Below, one piece after another: positions 1 to 7,506 of a stretch of DNA of 64,000 nucleotides. The position numbers and the translations under genes are program-made. This stretch comes from Maribacter sp. BPC-D8 (GTDB taxonomy: Bacteria > Bacteroidota > Bacteroidia > Flavobacteriales > Flavobacteriaceae), in assembly GCF_035207705.1 (NCBI RefSeq), contig NZ_CP128187.1, positions 3,906,001-3,970,000 of the forward strand. Reading direction: 5' to 3'. The number at the start of each line of letters is the position of its first letter. The stretch's first letter is position 1. Below the pieces are notes generated by a model that saw only the letters and a list, made by a program, of their open reading frames with translations, had not been told where the DNA came from and searched no databases.

Positions 1-509
1 TCAATACGTTGTAATTTTGGTACGATGTTAATTTTAGCATAGTTTTCTACAAACGTTGCATCATACTCATCGTTATCAGAAAATAAAGAGAAGAATAATA
101 ACGCACTAGTTTGAGATTTTTGAGTAATAACCCCTGTTTGAACAACACTTTGAGGTAATACACTATTTGCTCTTGCAACCCTGTTCTGCACGTTTACCGT
201 AGCAATATCTGGGTCTGTACCTAATTTAAAAAATACGTTTATAGTTGAGGCACCGTCATTACTTGCATTAGAAGTCATGTACAACATGTCTTCAACACCA
301 TTAATTTGCTCTTCTAGTGGAATAACAACACTATTAAGTACGGTTTCTGCATTTGCACCTGTATAAGTACTTGTAACTTGCACCGTTGGTGGTGCTATTT
401 CTGGGTATTGTTCTATGGGCAAGGTCGTTAAGCCTAAAACACCTAGAATAACTATGATAATCGAAATAACCGTAGAAAGTACGGGACGATCTATAAATCT
501 TTGAAACAT
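1..509 (-). CDS. RND efflux transporter, inner-membrane pump (partial, N-terminal end only)
   Basis: This is the first ~169 codons of an AcrB/MexB-type (HAE1) resistance-nodulation-division pump; the rest lies beyond the left edge. The product starts MFQRFIDRPVLSTVIS, the typical cytoplasmic N-terminus followed by the first membrane helix (about residues 10-28), then the periplasmic porter segment with the LPIEQYPEIAPPTV and GANAETV motifs that are standard in the family. It would export drugs or other toxic compounds by proton antiport together with an outer-membrane channel. It lies 37 bases downstream of the adaptor gene, so the two are probably one transcript. The substrate cannot be told from the sequence. 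Confidence 0.93.
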   Translation of the reverse strand, partial: MFQRFIDRPVLSTVISIIIVILGVLGLTTLPIEQYPEIAPPTVQVTSTYTGANAETVLNSVVIPLEEQINGVEDMLYMTSNASNDGASTINVFFKLGTDPDIATVNVQNRVARANSVLPQSVVQTGVITQKSQTSALLFFSLFSDNDEYDATFVENYAKINIVPKLQRI

Positions 510-546
510 TGTTGTTTATTTATATGTTTTAATGAACTGCGGATTT

Positions 547-1632
547 TTACTTGGCTGGGTTAATAGCCATTCCGTCTTTTAATTTTGAAACTCCCTCAAT
601 AACAATAGTAGTTCCATCTTCAATTCCATTTTCAACTACAAACCCTTTTTGAGTGGTGGTAATAATATCTAATGGCATTGTAGTAACCGTATTATCATCT
701 TTTAAAACGTAAACCAATTTTTTACCTTGAAGGTCAATAGTTGCAGTTTGTGGTATTTCATATGCACCACTGTAAATAGTCGGAATTTTAATTTTACCAG
801 TACTACCACTACTAAGTAAATTATTTTTGTTATCAAAATCAGCTCTTGCCGTTACACTACCGGTAGTACTATTAATAATAGTATTGATCATAGCAATTTT
901 GCCAGGTTCAGCGTAATCTTCACCGTTGATCATTATTAAGGTAACCTCTGGGGCTTTCTCTAAGTCTAAAACGTTATTCTCATTTTTAGGCAAAGACTCC
1001 TTTAATTTTAAAAGCTCTTTCTCGTTCATTGAAAAATAAGCACGAACCTCGCTAATATCAGAAACAGTAGTTAATGGTTTAGCCATTGCAGAACTTACAA
1101 GCGCACCAATCTTAAAAGGAATCTCGCCAATGTACCCGTCTACAGGGCTAGTAATACGAGAATAACCAATGTTAGAAGTAACACTATGGTAATTTGCCTG
1201 TGCTTGTACAAGTTGTGCTTTTGCAGTTTCTAATTGTACCGGGCTAATTATATTTTTATCTACTAAAGGCTTCAATTTGTCAACCTCAACTTGTGCTACA
1301 TTTACAGAAGCCTTTGCAGCGTTTGCATCTTGATTTAGAGTTTGGGTTTCTAATTTAAAAAGTAATTGACCTTTTTTAATTTTCTGACCTTCTTCAACAT
1401 ATACCTCTTGAACAAAACCAGATACTTTTGGCCATATCTCTACATTCTGCTTACCTTCAAGAGTAGTTGAGAATTCATTATATATAGTTAAGTCTTGCTT
1501 TTCTAATTTAGCCACTTTCAAACTTGGTGGTGGTGGTGCTGCAGGACCTTGTGCTGGTTTTTCTGATGAACCAAAGCACGAGCTCAAAAGAAGCACGGCA
1601 CTTAATATTCCTATAATTGATAACTTTTTCAT
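547..1632 (-). CDS. RND efflux periplasmic adaptor (membrane fusion protein, AcrA family)
   Basis: The protein is a 361-residue lipoprotein: the signal peptide ends in LLSSC with the lipid-bearing Cys at residue 19. A Pro/Ala-rich linker (about 26-37) is followed by the split lipoyl/biotinyl half-motifs (SGFVQEVYVEEGQKIKKGQLL near 71-91 and SPVDGYIGEIPFKIGALV near 161-178) that flank an alpha-helical hairpin, then the beta-barrel and membrane-proximal domains. It bridges the inner-membrane pump and an outer-membrane channel. It is the first gene of the pump operon. An operator-like palindrome lies 67 bases upstream of the start (1700-1719). Confidence 0.94.
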   Translation of the reverse strand: MKKLSIIGILSAVLLLSSCFGSSEKPAQGPAAPPPPSLKVAKLEKQDLTIYNEFSTTLEGKQNVEIWPKVSGFVQEVYVEEGQKIKKGQLLFKLETQTLNQDANAAKASVNVAQVEVDKLKPLVDKNIISPVQLETAKAQLVQAQANYHSVTSNIGYSRITSPVDGYIGEIPFKIGALVSSAMAKPLTTVSDISEVRAYFSMNEKELLKLKESLPKNENNVLDLEKAPEVTLIMINGEDYAEPGKIAMINTIINSTTGSVTARADFDNKNNLLSSGSTGKIKIPTIYSGAYEIPQTATIDLQGKKLVYVLKDDNTVTTMPLDIITTTQKGFVVENGIEDGTTIVIEGVSKLKDGMAINPAK

Positions 1633-1699
1633 TTTAATTGGATGTTTATTTGTATTTAAAAAATGTAATTGTACTTGTTAAGGTTTTGTTAATTCAGAT

Positions 1700-1719
1700 A
1701 GTTCGGTATAAAACGAACT
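1700..1719. promoter_or_regulatory. Operator-like palindrome upstream of the efflux operon
   Basis: AGTTCG and CGAACT half-sites are separated by 8 bases (AGTTCG at 1700-1705, CGAACT at 1714-1719). The same 20-bp architecture, with 16 identical positions, occurs at 2248-2267 in front of the regulator gene. It is inferred to be a binding site of the GbsR/MarR-type regulator encoded between the two sites. Confidence 0.6.
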
Positions 1720-1735
1720 TAAATATTAAATTTTT

Positions 1736-2215
1736 TTAAATCAGACTTTTTAAGGCTTCAATTGCTTCTTTGTATGTAGCTTCATTTTGATTTAAACAAT
1801 TCAAATAGGCTTCTATTTTCGCTTTGTTAGATTCATATTTTTCCATGTTGTGTTTCTTATCATATTCAGCAACTTTGTGTATCATTTTAGATTCATTTGT
1901 TGCTTTTTTGATAGCCTGTTCTAATTTTTTAACAAAGAAAGTGCTCTTATCAGATATCTTAAAATATCTTTTTCTATCGCCAGATTTAGTGAAATAGGTA
2001 ATCATCTCTAATTGTAACAATAAATTGAGCGAAGTTGAAATAGAGCTTTTACTTGCCCCTCTTTTCATTTGACAATCGTCGAATGTTAGTCCGAGCTCAT
2101 CGGTTACTACAAGATTTCCGAATATTCTTGCGGCTAATGGAGGTAAACTATATTCAGCTTCAAAATGAACACCTAGTTCTTCTATTAATCTTTGTTTATG
2201 TTCTTCTTTTTCCAT
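1736..2215 (-). CDS. GbsR/MarR-type transcriptional regulator
   Basis: The 159-residue protein has a winged helix-turn-helix of the MarR/GbsR superfamily near residues 25-90: PLAARIFGNLVV, then the recognition helix KRGASKSSISTSLNLLLQLEMI, then the wing FTKSGDRKRYFKI. A C-terminal helical part (about 95-159) should mediate dimerisation. This type in Bacteroidota usually sits next to an RND efflux operon and represses it. It is transcribed toward the adaptor and pump, ending about 100 bases before the adaptor start. It has its own promoter (2235-2265), and one of the two shared palindromes covers that promoter, so autoregulation is likely. The inducer is unknown. Confidence 0.85.
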   Translation of the reverse strand: MEKEEHKQRLIEELGVHFEAEYSLPPLAARIFGNLVVTDELGLTFDDCQMKRGASKSSISTSLNLLLQLEMITYFTKSGDRKRYFKISDKSTFFVKKLEQAIKKATNESKMIHKVAEYDKKHNMEKYESNKAKIEAYLNCLNQNEATYKEAIEALKSLI

Positions 2216-2234
2216 GATTCGAAATTTGAAGTGA

Positions 2235-2265
2235 CAAAGGTATAGTTAGTTCGGTTATAAACAAA
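2235..2265 (-). promoter_or_regulatory. Bacteroidota-type promoter of the GbsR/MarR regulator gene
   Basis: Read on the minus strand, a -7 box TACCTTTG (2235-2242) and a -33 box TTTG (2262-2265) are separated by 19 bases, which fits the Bacteroidota primary-sigma consensus. Transcription would start roughly 10-15 bases before the ATG at 2215. Confidence 0.65.
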
Positions 2266-2267
2266 CT
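2248..2267. promoter_or_regulatory. Operator-like palindrome overlapping the regulator promoter
   Basis: AGTTCG (2248-2253) and CAAACT (2262-2267) are separated by 8 bases, as in the site at 1700-1719. The site covers the -33 box and spacer of the regulator promoter, so binding there would block RNA polymerase. The right half departs from perfect symmetry at one base, which suggests a weaker site. Confidence 0.6.
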
Positions 2268-2456
2268 AAAAGAACTTAAATTTTGTTAAAACATGTTAAA
2301 CATTTGTTACAGTCACAAAGATATGTGCTAACTATTTGAAAATTAATTCAATAAAAAATATTTTTAACTGTTTGTTGTTTAAAAACCTTGTGTTTTCTAA
2401 GTGAAGAATAGTTTATTAGGTAACTTAAAATAATTGCAATTATGGAAAGAATCTAT

Positions 2457-2852
2457 TTATGAGGCAAAAATTCCCTCTTTTTCAATTAACGGAATAGTGA
2501 TGAGGTTTGCTTCGGTAACTGAATTTTTGTTGAAGACAAATCGTTTCTCGTATAATTTATTGTCTGCGTAGAAGGTAACATAAAACTCGTTGTTCAATGT
2601 TAAGACATCTTCTTGTACAACTTCAATCTTTTTAAATGATTTGGCATCTACAACACCAATATTATGTCTCATTATTGAAGTTTTACGGTCACCTTCATAA
2701 CCTTTTGAAACTACCATTGTCATTTCAATAGCAGTTTCACGATCATTTAAGATATAAGCATTCCAGTCTTTGTCCAAGAATTCTTCGTTCCATTCACGAA
2801 TAATGGCAACGTGTACATCTTTTACAGCAGGTATTTCAATATCTTTTTTCAC
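2457..2852 (-). CDS. Conserved small protein of unknown function downstream of pheS
   Basis: The 131-residue protein has no signal peptide and no membrane segment. It looks like a small cytosolic alpha/beta fold, with many charged residues and a strand-rich middle (AYILNDRETAIEMTMVVS, then EFYVTFYADNKLYEKRFVF). I do not recognise a named family. It starts 9 bases after the pheS stop codon, so it is almost certainly co-transcribed with pheS. The link is positional only and says nothing certain about function. Confidence 0.75.
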   Translation of the reverse strand: MKKDIEIPAVKDVHVAIIREWNEEFLDKDWNAYILNDRETAIEMTMVVSKGYEGDRKTSIMRHNIGVVDAKSFKKIEVVQEDVLTLNNEFYVTFYADNKLYEKRFVFNKNSVTEANLITIPLIEKEGIFAS

Positions 2853-2861
2853 AAGTTAATA

Positions 2862-3881
2862 TTATAGGGCGCTTCTAAATTGCTCTAAAAAGCGTAAATC
2901 GTTTTCACTCAATAAACGTATATCAGTTATTTGATGAAGAAGCATAGCTATACGATCAATACCAACTCCAAATGCGAAACCTGAATAAACCTCAGGATCT
3001 AGTCCGCAATTTGTAAGCACATTTGGGTCTACCATACCGCAACCACCAATTTCTAACCAACCAGTACCCTTTGTGATTTTATAGTCAGATTCAGTTTCTA
3101 GTCCCCAGTACACATCAACCTCTGCGCTAGGCTCTGTAAATGGAAAATAAGAAGGTCTTAGTCTAATTTTAGACTTTCCGAAAAGCTCGGCCGTAAAGTA
3201 TTGAAGTGTTTGTTTTAAATCTGCAAAAGAAACATCTTTATCAATATATAAACCTTCTACTTGATGAAAGAAGCAATGAGAACGTGCAGAAATAGCTTCG
3301 TTTCTATATACTCTACCCGGAGATATTGTACGAATAGGAGGTTGGTGGTTTTCCATATAACGCACTTGAACCGATGAGGTATGTGTGCGCAAAAGGATAT
3401 CTGGGTCGGTTTGAACAAAGAAGGTATCTTGCATATCTCTTGCAGGATGGTATTCTGGCAAATTTAACGCTGTAAAATTATGCCAATCATCTTCTATCTC
3501 TGGACCTTCAGAAACATTGAAACCAATTCTAGAGAAAATATCAATGATTTTATTCTTAACTATTGAAATAGGATGACGTGCACCTAATTCTATAGTATTG
3601 CCAGGTCTTGATAAATCACCATAAACCTGTTCGTCTGTTTGGTTATTTTCAAAACCCTCTTTTAAAGTTTCTACTTTTTCTGTAGCAGCTTTTTTAAGCT
3701 CGTTTATAGTCTGTCCGAACTCTTTTTTCTGGTCGTTTGGTACATTCTTAAACTCCGCAAAGAAGTCATTAAGAAGTCCTTTTTTACCTAAATATTTAAT
3801 TCGAAACGTCTCAACAGCTTCCATATTGTCAGCTGTGAACGATGCTACTGCAGAAATTTCTTCTTTTATCTTATCAATCAT
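2862..3881 (-). CDS. pheS: Phenylalanine-tRNA ligase alpha subunit
   Basis: The 339-residue protein is the catalytic alpha subunit of the alpha2-beta2 phenylalanyl-tRNA synthetase, which charges tRNA-Phe in the cytosol. The N-terminal helical coiled coil (about 1-90, including RIKYLGKKGLLNDFF) contacts tRNA. The class II core follows with GPEIEDDWHNFTALN, motif 2 (LRTHTSSVQVR ... GRVYRNEAISARSHCFFHQVEG) and motif 3 (GFAFGVGIDRIAMLLH). Length is normal for the family. The beta-subunit gene is not in the window, so pheS and pheT are unlinked here. A -7 box lies at 3900-3907. Confidence 0.97.
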   Translation of the reverse strand: MIDKIKEEISAVASFTADNMEAVETFRIKYLGKKGLLNDFFAEFKNVPNDQKKEFGQTINELKKAATEKVETLKEGFENNQTDEQVYGDLSRPGNTIELGARHPISIVKNKIIDIFSRIGFNVSEGPEIEDDWHNFTALNLPEYHPARDMQDTFFVQTDPDILLRTHTSSVQVRYMENHQPPIRTISPGRVYRNEAISARSHCFFHQVEGLYIDKDVSFADLKQTLQYFTAELFGKSKIRLRPSYFPFTEPSAEVDVYWGLETESDYKITKGTGWLEIGGCGMVDPNVLTNCGLDPEVYSGFAFGVGIDRIAMLLHQITDIRLLSENDLRFLEQFRSAL

Positions 3882-3899
3882 GAATGTTGATTAAAGCCG

Positions 3900-3907
3900 C
3901 AAATTTA
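3900..3907 (-). promoter_or_regulatory. -7 promoter box of pheS
   Basis: The minus strand reads TAAATTTG, a match to TAnnTTTG, 19 bases upstream of the pheS ATG. No clear -33 TTTG is seen. Confidence 0.5.
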
Positions 3908-3952
3908 AAACTTTTAAAAGAGGTATGATGTGTTTTTGTTGGTTTTGATGGA

Positions 3953-5833
3953 TTAGCTAGTAACGAATTTATCTTTTACATTAGATTTTACCCAAATTAA
4001 ACACTCATCGAATGAATCGAAAATTTGTTCTTCAGGTATTAAATCAGGTATTACACCAACACGTTCCATCATATAACGAGGCTGTTTTAATACATCAACA
4101 AAGAGTATGTTGATACCCGATTTTCTAAGACTTATTAAAACATCTTCTAAAGTATACAAACCAGATTGATCCATGTATTGCATTCTACCCATTCTAATAA
4201 TTACGGTAGATGCAGTTTCAGGAATTTGGTCGGCCATCTGTTGAAACTCGCTAGTAGATCCAAAAAACAGAGGACCTTTTAAGTGCTTTATAAAAACCTC
4301 TTCTTGTAAACTCAAAGGAAAAGCCACTTCATCTGGCCAGTTTACTTCTTTCTCTAAAGATTTTACATTAGAGTGTTCTGCTGTTAAATCGCCCATTTTT
4401 TTCATGAACATTAAAGAAGCAATAACTAGACCTACACCAACGGCATATACTAGATTCCAAACAGAAGAAAGTACAAGAACCACAAGCATGATGACTACTT
4501 CTGAACTAAATTTTATTGGACCTAAGCTCAAGTCTTTAGGTAAACTAGGGATGGCTTTTAAACCTTTATAATCCATTACACCAATACCAACGGTTACAAG
4601 AATACCAGCTAAAACAGCAGCAGGTATTTGCGATGCAATAGGGCCTAGTGCCAATAGTACTATAAGTAATAAGATACCAGCGACCATACCAGATAGTTTG
4701 GTTTTGCCGCCAGCGTTAATATTCACTACGGTACGTATGGTAGCACCCGCGCCTGGTATACCTCCGAAAATTGCGGCAATACTGTTTCCGATACCTTGAC
4801 CAACCAATTCTTTGTTTGGCTTGTGTTTTGTTTTAGTCATGTTATCTGCCACTACAGAAGTCAATAACGAATCTATAGCGCCAAGTAGTGCTAGAGTAAG
4901 TGCGGTAAAAACATAAGGAGTTATGGAGCCCAATTCAAATTCGGTAAAAATGCCAAGATTAGGCATAGGAAAACCACTTGGTATTTCTTCAATAGTTCTA
5001 TAGTTGAGTCCAAAACCATATGCTACACCAGATACTACAATCAATGCAACCAAAGCACTTGGTATTGCTGTGGTAATTTTCTTGAAACCATAAATAATAA
5101 CGATGGTAGAGAGCGCAAGAATTAATTCTAGCCAAATAATATTATTTAATGCTCTAGGCAATACTTTTATGGCACCAATTACACCAGAAGCTTCAGAGTT
5201 AGCTAGGGTCTGTGCCTCTTTCAGGGTAGCTTCTTCGGTTATTTCATCGGCTCTAGAAATAGTTTCTTTAAAATCTTCTAATACTAAAATACCTTCGCCA
5301 GCTTCCTCTTTTAGAATATTCTCTAAAATAATTTCTTTAGCCATGGGCTTGTAAATGTTTACAAACTCGGTATCTTCTTTAGGGTAATAACCAATGGCAG
5401 GTAAAATTTGTGTTACTAGAATTATAACACCTATGGCAGTCATAAAACCTGATACTACGGGGTATGGAATGTATCTAATGTACTTCCCTATACCTAAAAG
5501 ACCTAAACTTATTTGAATTAATCCTGCTAATAAGAAAACGACAAGAATAGCAGGTAGGGCTTTTTCAAGACTACCATCATTCGTAGCAACGATACCAGCA
5601 ATTACCACCATACTTACAGCCGTCATAGGTGCTGTAGGTCCAGATATTTGTGTGCTGGTTCCGCCAAAAAGTGCGGCGAAGAAACTTATAAAAATTGCGC
5701 CATATAATCCGGCACTTGGTCCCATGCCTGAGCTAACGCCAAAAGCTAGTGCTAATGGTAAAGCAACGATACCCGCAGTGATACCGCCAAATAAATCTCC
5801 TTTAAAATTTGAAAATAGATTTTTCATACTCAT
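3953..5833 (-). CDS. SulP family anion transporter with C-terminal STAS domain (SulP1)
   Basis: The 626-residue membrane protein carries the SLC26/SulP transport core (multiple helices from about residue 15 to 475), with the signature stretches GPSAGLYGAIF, QISGPTAPMTAV and NIAAIFGGIPGAGATIRT-like motifs, and a STAS domain at about 505-615 (RMGRMQYMDQSGLYTL). Most SulP proteins move sulfate, bicarbonate or other anions. An unusually long hydrophilic, acidic loop at about 151-232 separates two helices and is roughly 40 residues longer than in the SulP at 7507-9099. It sits beside the carbonic anhydrase operon but behind a terminator (5944-5972), so it is probably transcribed separately. Bicarbonate is the best guess for substrate from context. 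A second start (MKNLF) lies two codons in. Confidence 0.92.
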   Translation of the reverse strand: MSMKNLFSNFKGDLFGGITAGIVALPLALAFGVSSGMGPSAGLYGAIFISFFAALFGGTSTQISGPTAPMTAVSMVVIAGIVATNDGSLEKALPAILVVFLLAGLIQISLGLLGIGKYIRYIPYPVVSGFMTAIGVIILVTQILPAIGYYPKEDTEFVNIYKPMAKEIILENILKEEAGEGILVLEDFKETISRADEITEEATLKEAQTLANSEASGVIGAIKVLPRALNNIIWLELILALSTIVIIYGFKKITTAIPSALVALIVVSGVAYGFGLNYRTIEEIPSGFPMPNLGIFTEFELGSITPYVFTALTLALLGAIDSLLTSVVADNMTKTKHKPNKELVGQGIGNSIAAIFGGIPGAGATIRTVVNINAGGKTKLSGMVAGILLLIVLLALGPIASQIPAAVLAGILVTVGIGVMDYKGLKAIPSLPKDLSLGPIKFSSEVVIMLVVLVLSSVWNLVYAVGVGLVIASLMFMKKMGDLTAEHSNVKSLEKEVNWPDEVAFPLSLQEEVFIKHLKGPLFFGSTSEFQQMADQIPETASTVIIRMGRMQYMDQSGLYTLEDVLISLRKSGINILFVDVLKQPRYMMERVGVIPDLIPEEQIFDSFDECLIWVKSNVKDKFVTS

Positions 5834-5943
5834 AAAATAATCAATTTAAGTGAAATAGAATCACATCTTTAAGGACAGATTCTACTCATATTTTATTAAA
5901 AAATTATCGTTGGCTGCGAATAATTGATTGATTTCCTAGTATT

Positions 5944-5972
5944 ATAAAACCGATGAATAACATCGGTTTTAT
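5944..5972 (-). terminator. Rho-independent terminator after the carbonic anhydrase gene
   Basis: A perfect 12-bp inverted repeat (5944-5955 with 5961-5972, loop AATAA) contains CCGATG and ends in a run of T on both strands. It lies 26 bases past the stop of the carbonic anhydrase gene and 110 bases before the SulP1 start, so it should end the SulP2-Usp-CA transcript. Confidence 0.75.
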
Positions 5973-5997
5973 AGGCTCTATTTTTTATAAATGATTT

Positions 5998-6627
5998 CTA
6001 GTTGTAGAAATCAACGGCACCTGTGGCAATATCATACATAGCACCTACTATCAGTACTTCGCCATTTTTTTCCATTTCAGCTAAAACGGGGCTATGTAAT
6101 CTAATATTGTCTATAGTCAATTCTACATTTTTTGCTGAAACTCTATCTACAAATTCTAAATTTTTAGAATTTCTTAGACTTTCGTCTGTTGGTTCTTTAA
6201 CCGCATCTACAGCAGGTTCTATCTTATTGATAAGAGCAGTAAGGTTACCTAATCTTGCATGATCACAAGCACCTTTAATAGCTCCACAACTTGTGTGACC
6301 TAAAACGACTATTAATTTTGTGCCGGCTAATTTACAACCAAATTCCATACTACCTAGTATGTCTTCATTTACGAAATTACCAGCGATTCTAACACTGAAA
6401 ACATCTCCAAGACCTTGGTCAAAGACCAATTCTGCAGAAACTCTAGAATCTATACAACTTAATATGGTAGCAAAAGGAAATTGGCCTTCACTAGTATCAT
6501 TTACTTGTTCTAAAAGATTACGATTTGCTTTTAGGTTATTCTGAAATCTCTGATTCCCTTCCTTCAAAAAATCTAATGATTTATTCGGGGTCATCGTTGC
6601 TTGAGTTTCTTTAGTATGTGCTTTCAT
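5998..6627 (-). CDS. Beta-class carbonic anhydrase
   Basis: The 209-residue enzyme interconverts CO2 and bicarbonate in the cytosol. All zinc-site residues are visible: Cys58, Asp60 and Arg62 in SCIDSR, and His111 and Cys114 in GHTSCGAI. The VFDQGLGDVFSVRIAGN stretch that shapes the active site is also present. No signal peptide is seen. It starts 13 bases after the universal stress protein gene, which itself follows a SulP transporter, so all three are one transcript. The pairing of a SulP transporter with a beta-CA is a known bacterial arrangement for bicarbonate handling, which supports the module reading. Confidence 0.96.
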   Translation of the reverse strand: MKAHTKETQATMTPNKSLDFLKEGNQRFQNNLKANRNLLEQVNDTSEGQFPFATILSCIDSRVSAELVFDQGLGDVFSVRIAGNFVNEDILGSMEFGCKLAGTKLIVVLGHTSCGAIKGACDHARLGNLTALINKIEPAVDAVKEPTDESLRNSKNLEFVDRVSAKNVELTIDNIRLHSPVLAEMEKNGEVLIVGAMYDIATGAVDFYN

Positions 6628-6640
6628 ATATTTTTATTTA

Positions 6641-7468
6641 TTATACTGTATAATTATTTTGCCCCATTAGTAATAATGGAACATTGATGTTATTGACAAT
6701 GTCGCTAATATTAGCAGGCATCGAAAGAGATGCATTGTCCTTGCTTTTTTTGTTTTCGAACCTATTAATACACAAAAGATTTATTTTATTTTTAATAATA
6801 TAATTTGATAGGTTCTTCAGAGAATTAGAATTGTTTTCAAATACAAACTCAACCTCTTTTGTATTTTGAGATTCTATTTTTTTAGCTGTGGTACTCGTTT
6901 TCTTTCGAATCTTAAATGAACTTAAAGGTTTTTGTGAATGTAGAAGTAAATCTTTGGTCAAATCAGCTATTAACGTTTCTTCAGTATTACTTAAGACACC
7001 TAAAGATAAATCATTGCCGTAGTCTAATACATTTATCTCATCGGTCAAAAAGATAGGTCCTTTATGTTTCTTCAGTATAAAAGGAATAAGGTTGTCGCCA
7101 AGTATGTTGAAAAATTTGGACTTTCGTTTACCTAATACGATAAAATCTGGTTTCTCTTTTTCGATATAAGAAGCTATCTCATTCTTTAAATTACCAATGG
7201 TGCATGAATACCTCATATTTACGCCAAAGTCTTTTGAATAAGCGGTAACGATTTTATTTATATCATTATCCATAGTAATAAACTCACTATTTAAAGAACG
7301 TATAGCTGAAAGTTGGCTGTCTTTCGTAACGACTTCAGAGGCTTTTTTAACATGAAATATGGCTATTTCTCCGTTTAGCATTTTGGCTAAGCTGAGCGTA
7401 CTTTTTAGCGTGTTTCCCAAAGACTCTTTCAAGTCTGAGAAAACCGCTATTTTATATTTTTTACTCAT
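6641..7468 (-). CDS. Universal stress protein family (tandem Usp-like)
   Basis: The 275-residue cytosolic protein is about twice the length of a single UspA domain. The N-terminal half follows the Usp pattern (KIAVFSDLKESLGNTLKSTLSLAKML, then IAIFHVKK, then DFIVLGKRKSKFFNILGDNLIPFILKKHKGPIFLTDE). The second half (about 150-275) keeps only the general order of strands and helices and is degenerate. The canonical ATP motif GxxGSxxxxLL is not intact in either half. It is the middle gene between SulP2 and carbonic anhydrase, spaced 38 and 13 bases. A regulatory, possibly nucleotide-sensing, role in that module is inferred. Confidence 0.82.
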   Translation of the reverse strand: MSKKYKIAVFSDLKESLGNTLKSTLSLAKMLNGEIAIFHVKKASEVVTKDSQLSAIRSLNSEFITMDNDINKIVTAYSKDFGVNMRYSCTIGNLKNEIASYIEKEKPDFIVLGKRKSKFFNILGDNLIPFILKKHKGPIFLTDEINVLDYGNDLSLGVLSNTEETLIADLTKDLLLHSQKPLSSFKIRKKTSTTAKKIESQNTKEVEFVFENNSNSLKNLSNYIIKNKINLLCINRFENKKSKDNASLSMPANISDIVNNINVPLLLMGQNNYTV

Positions 7469-7506
7469 ATTTCTTTTTTTAGTTGATTGAAAATTAATTC
7501 AATCGA

